Assembly (NCBI RefSeq): GCF_000380245.2
Contig: NZ_HG428741.1
Coordinates: forward strand, 1,937,761 to 2,001,760
From: Bacillus massiliigorillae
GTDB lineage: Bacteria > Bacillota > Bacilli > Bacillales > DSM-1321
Direction: 5' to 3'
DNA length: 64,000 bases
The notes under the pieces were generated by a model that did not search any database, was not told where the DNA came from, and worked only from the letters and a program-made list of their open reading frames with translations. Position 1 is the stretch's first letter, and each line of letters begins with the position of its first letter. Shown piece by piece: positions 59,983 through 64,000 of this stretch. The position numbers and the translations under genes are program-made.

Positions 59983-61029
59983 TTACATATAAACATTGAT
60001 ATCAGCATCTTCGATTGCATCGACAACACGTAAAGTTACTTTAATAAACACTTTGTCATCGGTATCTGCTTCTTTAATTTCTTGCTCTGACATCGAATTA
60101 ACATCTACACCTTGTTCTTTTAAATAGGCAGCTTGTGCATCTACATCAATTTCTACTGTTGTTCCTGGTTGCAATAAACCTTCATCTTCTAACGTTCCAT
60201 AGTAGTTACTTAAGGCACGCATAAGAAGAACTTTATTATCATAGGTATTTGGAACTTTACCAATATAATTATCTTCTAATGTCATTCGGACATCTTCATC
60301 AATCATATCTAGGATTTCAACAATCTTAATCTTCTTGAAATCCTTTGGAGTAGTAGCAGTAACCGTTGTTAATGAAGTAACACCACGACCAACTTTTACT
60401 TTCTCACCATCATGAAAAATGACAAACTCTCCATTATCAATAGCTGTATTGATTTCTGGACGAGTTAACGATTTAACACTATCAACTTCATTTAATACCT
60501 GATAAGTCGTTGCAATAGAAGGTGGAGTACCAGCAATAAGACCAGCAATCCTTGCGCAATATTGTGCTGTTGTATACGTTGTTTCTCCGACTTTAATATC
60601 ATCAGTCGTAAAATTAATAACAAAGAATTTATCAGCTGCATGATCAGGGAGAATAACCTTAATATTTCGTCTCAAATCACGTTGATTACTTACCCACGTA
60701 GCAACTGTAGTTAAATCTGATGTTTGTACAGATGGAATGGCTAAATAATTAAAATTAACTGTTTCTAGCAAAGCTAATCCCTTCGCTTGTGTAGATTCGC
60801 ATGCAATAATCACTTTACGAGGTTTGTTTTCTCCACCTTTAAAAGCCATTTGTATCATATTTTGATTGGCTTCTGTTAAACCTTCAGGAATATCATCCAT
60901 ACTATACAGTTCAAAAACACCAGTTTTAGTTGTTTCTAATAAAAAAAGCCCCACGATTCCTCGTGCAGCTCTTTGAACACCTGATTGTGCTAATTTCTTA
61001 AAAATCATATTTATTTGAGGTAAACCCAT
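59983..61029 (-). CDS. Tail sheath protein (XkdK-like, short form)
   Basis: A 348-residue sheath protein, shorter than PBSX XkdK and similar in length to sheaths of Clostridioides phages. GLPQINMIFKKLAQSGVQRA at the start, KVIIACESTQAKGLALLETV, then ARIAGLIAGTPPSIATTYQV and the C-terminal VRMTLEDNYIGKVPNTYDNK then KVLLMRALSNYYGTLEDEGL. Its presence makes the particle contractile (myovirus-like). Overlaps the XkdJ-like gene by 1 nt. Confidence 0.9.
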   Translation of the reverse strand: MGLPQINMIFKKLAQSGVQRAARGIVGLFLLETTKTGVFELYSMDDIPEGLTEANQNMIQMAFKGGENKPRKVIIACESTQAKGLALLETVNFNYLAIPSVQTSDLTTVATWVSNQRDLRRNIKVILPDHAADKFFVINFTTDDIKVGETTYTTAQYCARIAGLIAGTPPSIATTYQVLNEVDSVKSLTRPEINTAIDNGEFVIFHDGEKVKVGRGVTSLTTVTATTPKDFKKIKIVEILDMIDEDVRMTLEDNYIGKVPNTYDNKVLLMRALSNYYGTLEDEGLLQPGTTVEIDVDAQAAYLKEQGVDVNSMSEQEIKEADTDDKVFIKVTLRVVDAIEDADINVYM

Positions 61030-61472
61030 TACTTATCACCTTCTTTGATTTGTATGTCTTTTATAACAGAGACATTAACATCACCCATATCTGGATATTT
61101 CGTTGTATCCTTAAGTATTTCAATATAATCAATGTCCATTAGATACCTAAATCCATCACCTTCACTACCACGATGATTACGAGTAAGATAACTAAAGTCT
61201 ATTGCTCTAATGACTCTAAATTCACGTTTGAATAGGCTACAAATTGATAACCAATCATCTTGTGATTTGTACTCATCTTTAGGGAAATAAACAATTTCAA
61301 TAAGCAACGTGTTGCTCTCTTGAAGTTTAGATATCGAATCTGCAATAACAGGCCTAATGAACACAAAAAAACAAGGCTTCTTCATGCCTTGCTCTAGCTT
61401 ATCTGTATATACTTTTACATTAGGATACAAAATGCCTAATTTCTTTGTAATTGCTCGTCTTATATTAATCAT
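61029..61472 (-). CDS. XkdJ-like tail terminator/completion protein
   Basis: A 147-residue protein: RRAITKKLGILYPNVKVYTD, then LEQGMKKPCFFVFIRPVIAD and a C-terminal RYLMDIDYIEILKDTTKYPD. Pattern (DUF6838) and position, between XkdI and the sheath, agree. Overlaps both neighbours by 1-4 nt. Confidence 0.8.
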   Translation of the reverse strand: MINIRRAITKKLGILYPNVKVYTDKLEQGMKKPCFFVFIRPVIADSISKLQESNTLLIEIVYFPKDEYKSQDDWLSICSLFKREFRVIRAIDFSYLTRNHRGSEGDGFRYLMDIDYIEILKDTTKYPDMGDVNVSVIKDIQIKEGDK

Positions 61473-61870
61473 AGTTTGCCTAACACCTCTCTTAATAGAG
61501 CATAAACATGTTTGGGTAACTCTCTTTCTAATTCCATAATAGACATTTCAAGCATATAAACACCTGGTACAAAACCACCATTTCTTGTCCTATGCCCTAA
61601 TTCTACGTAAGGAGCGTATTCTACGTTGTTATATAGTTCGATGCTTAATCTATCACCATTTCGTTTCACGTCTGAAACCTTCCAATTACGGCGCAAATTA
61701 CCGCCAGTATTACCGTTAGTATAAACACCAACTGGAGTACGTTTCTTTACCTTTCGTAATCCACGATTAGCTATTTCGATTAAGAACTTTTCAATCTCTT
61801 CCGGAAATCGTCTTTTAACAATCTCAAGATCTCTTTCAAACTCTTCGAAACCAAATATACGATTAGCCAT
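61469..61870 (-). CDS. HK97 gp10-like (XkdI) head-tail protein
   Basis: A 133-residue protein with the HK97_gp10 pattern RGLRKVKKRTPVGVYTNGNT, then LRRNWKVSDVKRNGDRLSIE and YAPYVELGHRTRNGGFVPG. Works in joining tails to heads. Overlaps neighbours by 1-4 nt. Confidence 0.88.
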   Translation of the reverse strand: MANRIFGFEEFERDLEIVKRRFPEEIEKFLIEIANRGLRKVKKRTPVGVYTNGNTGGNLRRNWKVSDVKRNGDRLSIELYNNVEYAPYVELGHRTRNGGFVPGVYMLEMSIMELERELPKHVYALLREVLGKL

Positions 61871-62220
61871 TAAATTTCACCATCATATTTCAAGATAACC
61901 TCTTGATGTGAAGGATAGACATGATGCTGTCCTGCAACGGTTTTAATCGTTCTATTTTGATACGTAACTTCTATTTCATCGCCTTTTTCAATGATGTATA
62001 AAGGGTTAAGAAATAGCTGTAATGAATACGTAATGGTGTTTGCAGTATCGGTTTGACTAGTAGTAGCTAATGTATTCTTACTTATAGCGCAACTAATATT
62101 TTTATAGATAGTTGCATGTTCATCGATGATAGTCTCATTCCACTCATTTGTTATTTCAACATCACGATAAACGGTACATTTATCAAAATAGGTGCTTTCA
62201 ATAGCTTCCATTTCGTTCAT
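61870..62220 (-). CDS. XkdH-like head-tail adaptor
   Basis: A 116-residue protein: YFDKCTVYRDVEITNEWNET, then SLQLFLNPLYIIEKGDEIEV and TVAGQHHVYPSHQEVIL. Position after the connector and before XkdI matches XkdH/YqbH. Overlaps the connector gene by 4 nt. Confidence 0.78.
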   Translation of the reverse strand: MNEMEAIESTYFDKCTVYRDVEITNEWNETIIDEHATIYKNISCAISKNTLATTSQTDTANTITYSLQLFLNPLYIIEKGDEIEVTYQNRTIKTVAGQHHVYPSHQEVILKYDGEI

Positions 62221-62579
62221 TTCAACACCCTCAATCGTCTAAACTGGTTCAATTGCTGTTTATAGTTAGTAAGTACATCATCAACAGAATCACCATTTAC
62301 AACCTGAGAACCAACGTCATATTCAACGGTTGTATCACCACGAGAAACTCGTTTAATAGATCCACTACCTTCTATGATTGTTGAACCTCCACTTTTCAGC
62401 ATATCCACAACCATTTCAGCAACAATTTCACCAAGTTCAACAGGTATCTCTAATAGATTGCAATAGTTCAATACTCGTCTAGTAACACGACGGATATAAA
62501 TATTAATCTGTGCATCTTGTGTATCATCATTAATACCTGCAAATTCTTTTACTAACACTAATAATTCTTCATTCGTCAT
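62217..62579 (-). CDS. Head-tail connector protein (YqbG-like, DUF3199)
   Basis: A 120-residue helical protein: MTNEELLVLVKEFAGINDDT, then VTRRVLNYCNLLEIPVELGE and SGSIKRVSRGDTTVEYDVGS, the usual gp6-like connector pattern. AGGTGATTTA precedes the ATG. First gene after the capsid terminator hairpin. Confidence 0.82.
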   Translation of the reverse strand: MTNEELLVLVKEFAGINDDTQDAQINIYIRRVTRRVLNYCNLLEIPVELGEIVAEMVVDMLKSGGSTIIEGSGSIKRVSRGDTTVEYDVGSQVVNGDSVDDVLTNYKQQLNQFRRLRVLK

Positions 62580-62597
62580 TAAATCACCTCAATGCAA

Positions 62598-62618
62598 AAA
62601 GAGGAGATAAACTCCTCT
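62598..62618 (-). terminator. Hairpin after the capsid gene
   Basis: Stem AGAGGAG / CTCCTCT with TTTTTG tail on the minus strand, 2 nt after the capsid stop. Likely a partial terminator that raises capsid mRNA over later genes. Confidence 0.72.
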
Positions 62619-62619
62619 A

Positions 62620-63447
62620 TCATGCTCCAGCTGGTGCTTTACATACATAGATTGCTTTTTTCTTGTTGTTAAGAATGAATGCATCAAAGTAAATACGACC
62701 TTCTGCTAATGTTCCTGAAATACCTGGAGGATCTACGTGTAAACGATAGTCTTCAAGTTTAATAGGTGCAACAGTAGCAGAACGATGAGTAATGATGAAA
62801 TTCACATTAGCACCAAGACGAGTTGTAGGTACTTTAATAACAGGCATACCATCTAATTCAGCAACTTGTCCTTTTAGTAAGATAGCATCTTTAGACATAT
62901 CAGATGTTTTTACAAATGTATCACATAATTTTAACCACTTAATACCTGCAGGTGTCGCAAAAATAATACGATTATCAGGTACTTCCTCATCATCAAGAGC
63001 TTCAGTACCTGTTAAAATTTCTTCATGAACGTTATCTTTTGTTAGTTCAACCTCTTTGACATGTTTTTTATCAGCTTTAGCAACCATTTGAGCAAAACGG
63101 TATGTGTCAACATGAGGAATAACTACTTCTCGTAATTGACGAGCTAATGCCTCAGCTGCTTTCATTTCTGTTTCTTCTTCATTCATCTTATCAATTGTGA
63201 AAGAAAATGCTTTATCTTGAGATAGTGTTAGCTCTTGAATAGTATTCTCTAGTTCAGTAGGTGTACCAAAGCGAGAACCGCCTGAACGAGCATAATCTGT
63301 AAGAGCAACTGTATTTACAGAAGTAACTTTTACCGTTTGTGCTCCTACGAATTCATAATCATTATTTACACCTGGAGTAGATAGTGCCCCAAGTTTAAAT
63401 TTCTCATCAATTAATGGTGAAAATTTTGATGTTAATGTAATCGCCAT
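62620..63447 (-). CDS. Major capsid protein (XkdG-like)
   Basis: A 275-residue HK97-fold capsid protein: MAITLTSKFSPLIDEKFKLG, then FVGAQTVKVTSVNTVALTDY and the C-terminal AEGRIYFDAFILNNKKKAIY. The order scaffold-capsid-connector supports it. GGAGAG precedes the ATG. Confidence 0.87.
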   Translation of the reverse strand: MAITLTSKFSPLIDEKFKLGALSTPGVNNDYEFVGAQTVKVTSVNTVALTDYARSGGSRFGTPTELENTIQELTLSQDKAFSFTIDKMNEEETEMKAAEALARQLREVVIPHVDTYRFAQMVAKADKKHVKEVELTKDNVHEEILTGTEALDDEEVPDNRIIFATPAGIKWLKLCDTFVKTSDMSKDAILLKGQVAELDGMPVIKVPTTRLGANVNFIITHRSATVAPIKLEDYRLHVDPPGISGTLAEGRIYFDAFILNNKKKAIYVCKAPAGA

Positions 63448-63462
63448 CCTATAACACTCTCC

Positions 63463-64000
63463 TTAAATATTAAACGCATCATTGAATGCACTTGTTAGTT
63501 TATTGTCTTTGTTATTTTCTTCTGTTTTCTCATGCTTTTCTGGCGTTTCTTTTGCTAAACGTCCTTTAACTGCTTTATTTAGTTCCTTTTCCCATGCATC
63601 CTTAAATTGAGATACATTTCCAAGCGTTTTTTCCTCATCTTCACCAAGTAAGTAATCAGCAAATACACTTGGAATATTAGAACTTCGTAAAGTAGATGCA
63701 GCTGTATCTTTCAACTCAGCCATACGAGCACGTTGTTTATACTCTTCAGCTACTTGTAATGCCTCTTTTAATTCAGCTTGCTTTCGTTCTTCTTCTGACA
63801 TAGCTTTCTTTTTATACTCTTTATCAATTTCTTCACGAATTCGCTTTTGTTCTTGCTTCAAACGCTTAGAAATAACAGCATTCATTTCATCCTGTGTAAA
63901 CGTCTTTACATCAGTTTCTTGGTCACTGCCTGTTCGGTCAGTGCCTTGTGAATCTTCGTTATTTGTATCTACATCATCAGCAAAGAACTGTAAATTTAAT
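63463..64000 (-). CDS. Phage scaffold protein (GP20/DUF4355-like), 5' end beyond the window
   Basis: The frame is open to the window edge and reads LNLQFFADDVDTNNEDSQG, the typical N-terminal LNLQFFAD of scaffold proteins in Firmicutes phages, so an ATG at 63885 is internal. Then coiled-coil-rich KRLKQEQKRIREEIDKEYKK and EERKQAELKEALQVAEEYKQ, ending DNKLTSAFNDAFNI. It guides capsid assembly and leaves or is cut before DNA packaging. At least 178 residues are visible. Confidence 0.82.
   Translation of the reverse strand, partial: LNLQFFADDVDTNNEDSQGTDRTGSDQETDVKTFTQDEMNAVISKRLKQEQKRIREEIDKEYKKKAMSEEERKQAELKEALQVAEEYKQRARMAELKDTAASTLRSSNIPSVFADYLLGEDEEKTLGNVSQFKDAWEKELNKAVKGRLAKETPEKHEKTEENNKDNKLTSAFNDAFNI

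Larger units (their letters stand above)
50019..64000 (-). mobile_element. Contractile-tailed (PBSX/skin-like) prophage, lysis-tail-head portion, cut by the window edge
   Basis: The minus-strand genes, read from right to left, follow the PBSX/skin order: scaffold, capsid, head-tail connector, XkdH, XkdI, XkdJ, sheath, XkdM tube, XkdN chaperone with frameshift, tape measure, XkdP, XkdQ, XkdR, XkdS, XkdT, XkdU, tail fibre genes, XkdX-like, holin, amidase. Gene overlaps of 1-11 nt are common. Small sheath (348 residues) and tape measure (571 residues) indicate a short contractile tail. The left end probably lies at about 46.8-46.95 kb; the packaging, replication and integrase part lies beyond the right edge. 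All structural genes are intact. Confidence 0.85.

Overview
The window is low-GC Gram-positive DNA. Gene content and style point to a Bacillus, most likely the Bacillus cereus group: a KimA potassium transporter under a c-di-AMP riboswitch, an HmoA-like haem monooxygenase beside a Fur-controlled siderophore importer, a T-box leucine gene, a PBSX/skin-type prophage and a Gabija system. The species call is inference; no rRNA is present.

Layout. (1) 1-19.7 kb is ordinary chromosome. It holds the end of one oligopeptide ABC operon (1-2122), kimA with its riboswitch (2560-4722), a peptide ABC importer co-directional with an OsmC protein and an M20 amidohydrolase (5271-12470), and an iron locus: HmoA-like haem monooxygenase, siderophore esterase, siderophore ABC importer and an AraC regulator (12809-19594). 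(2) 19.8-42.1 kb is a 22.3-kb integrated island in tRNA-Val(GAC). A 95-bp direct repeat at both ends contains the tRNA 3' part. The right copy completes a functional tRNA; the left copy is a decayed displaced 3' end. A tyrosine integrase and an Xis-like gene lie at the right end. (3) 42.2-46.5 kb is chromosome again: a hypothetical gene, a 2-isopropylmalate synthase with a T-box leader, and a CcdC-like membrane protein. (4) About 46.9-64 kb is the lysis/tail/head end of a contractile-tailed prophage that runs off the right edge. Three unknown co-transcribed genes (47596-49943) lie between the lysis genes and the probable attachment site.

Inside the island: the Gabija pair gajA/gajB; a separate recombination module (Xis-like gene, three tiny genes and two large serine recombinases, one lacking recognisable catalytic Ser/Arg residues) with tandem 68-bp repeats upstream and a cluster of ATTRCCGAA motifs downstream; three IS1595-family copies (one intact with 8-bp target duplication and a passenger gene, one internally deleted but still with target duplication and a different passenger, one truncated); and, between IS1595 ends at 31.2 and 38.1 kb, an array of one- or two-gene cassettes separated by about 100-bp imperfect repeats. 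The cassettes encode small membrane proteins, a DUF2975/HTH pair, a possible immunity protein, an ankyrin-SMI1/KNR4 protein, a DUF6429-like protein and an ANT(6)-type aminoglycoside nucleotidyltransferase. This integron-like array without a visible integron integrase is the most unusual structure in the window.

How the parts work together: the integrase/Xis pair probably moves the island; Gabija would protect the host against phage; the cassettes look like a collection of immunity and resistance functions; and the neighbouring prophage carries a three-gene operon of unknown role in the position where phages keep accessory genes. A further clear feature is a canonical A AAA AAC slippery site that fuses the tail-assembly chaperone to a 57-residue extension by -1 frameshifting.
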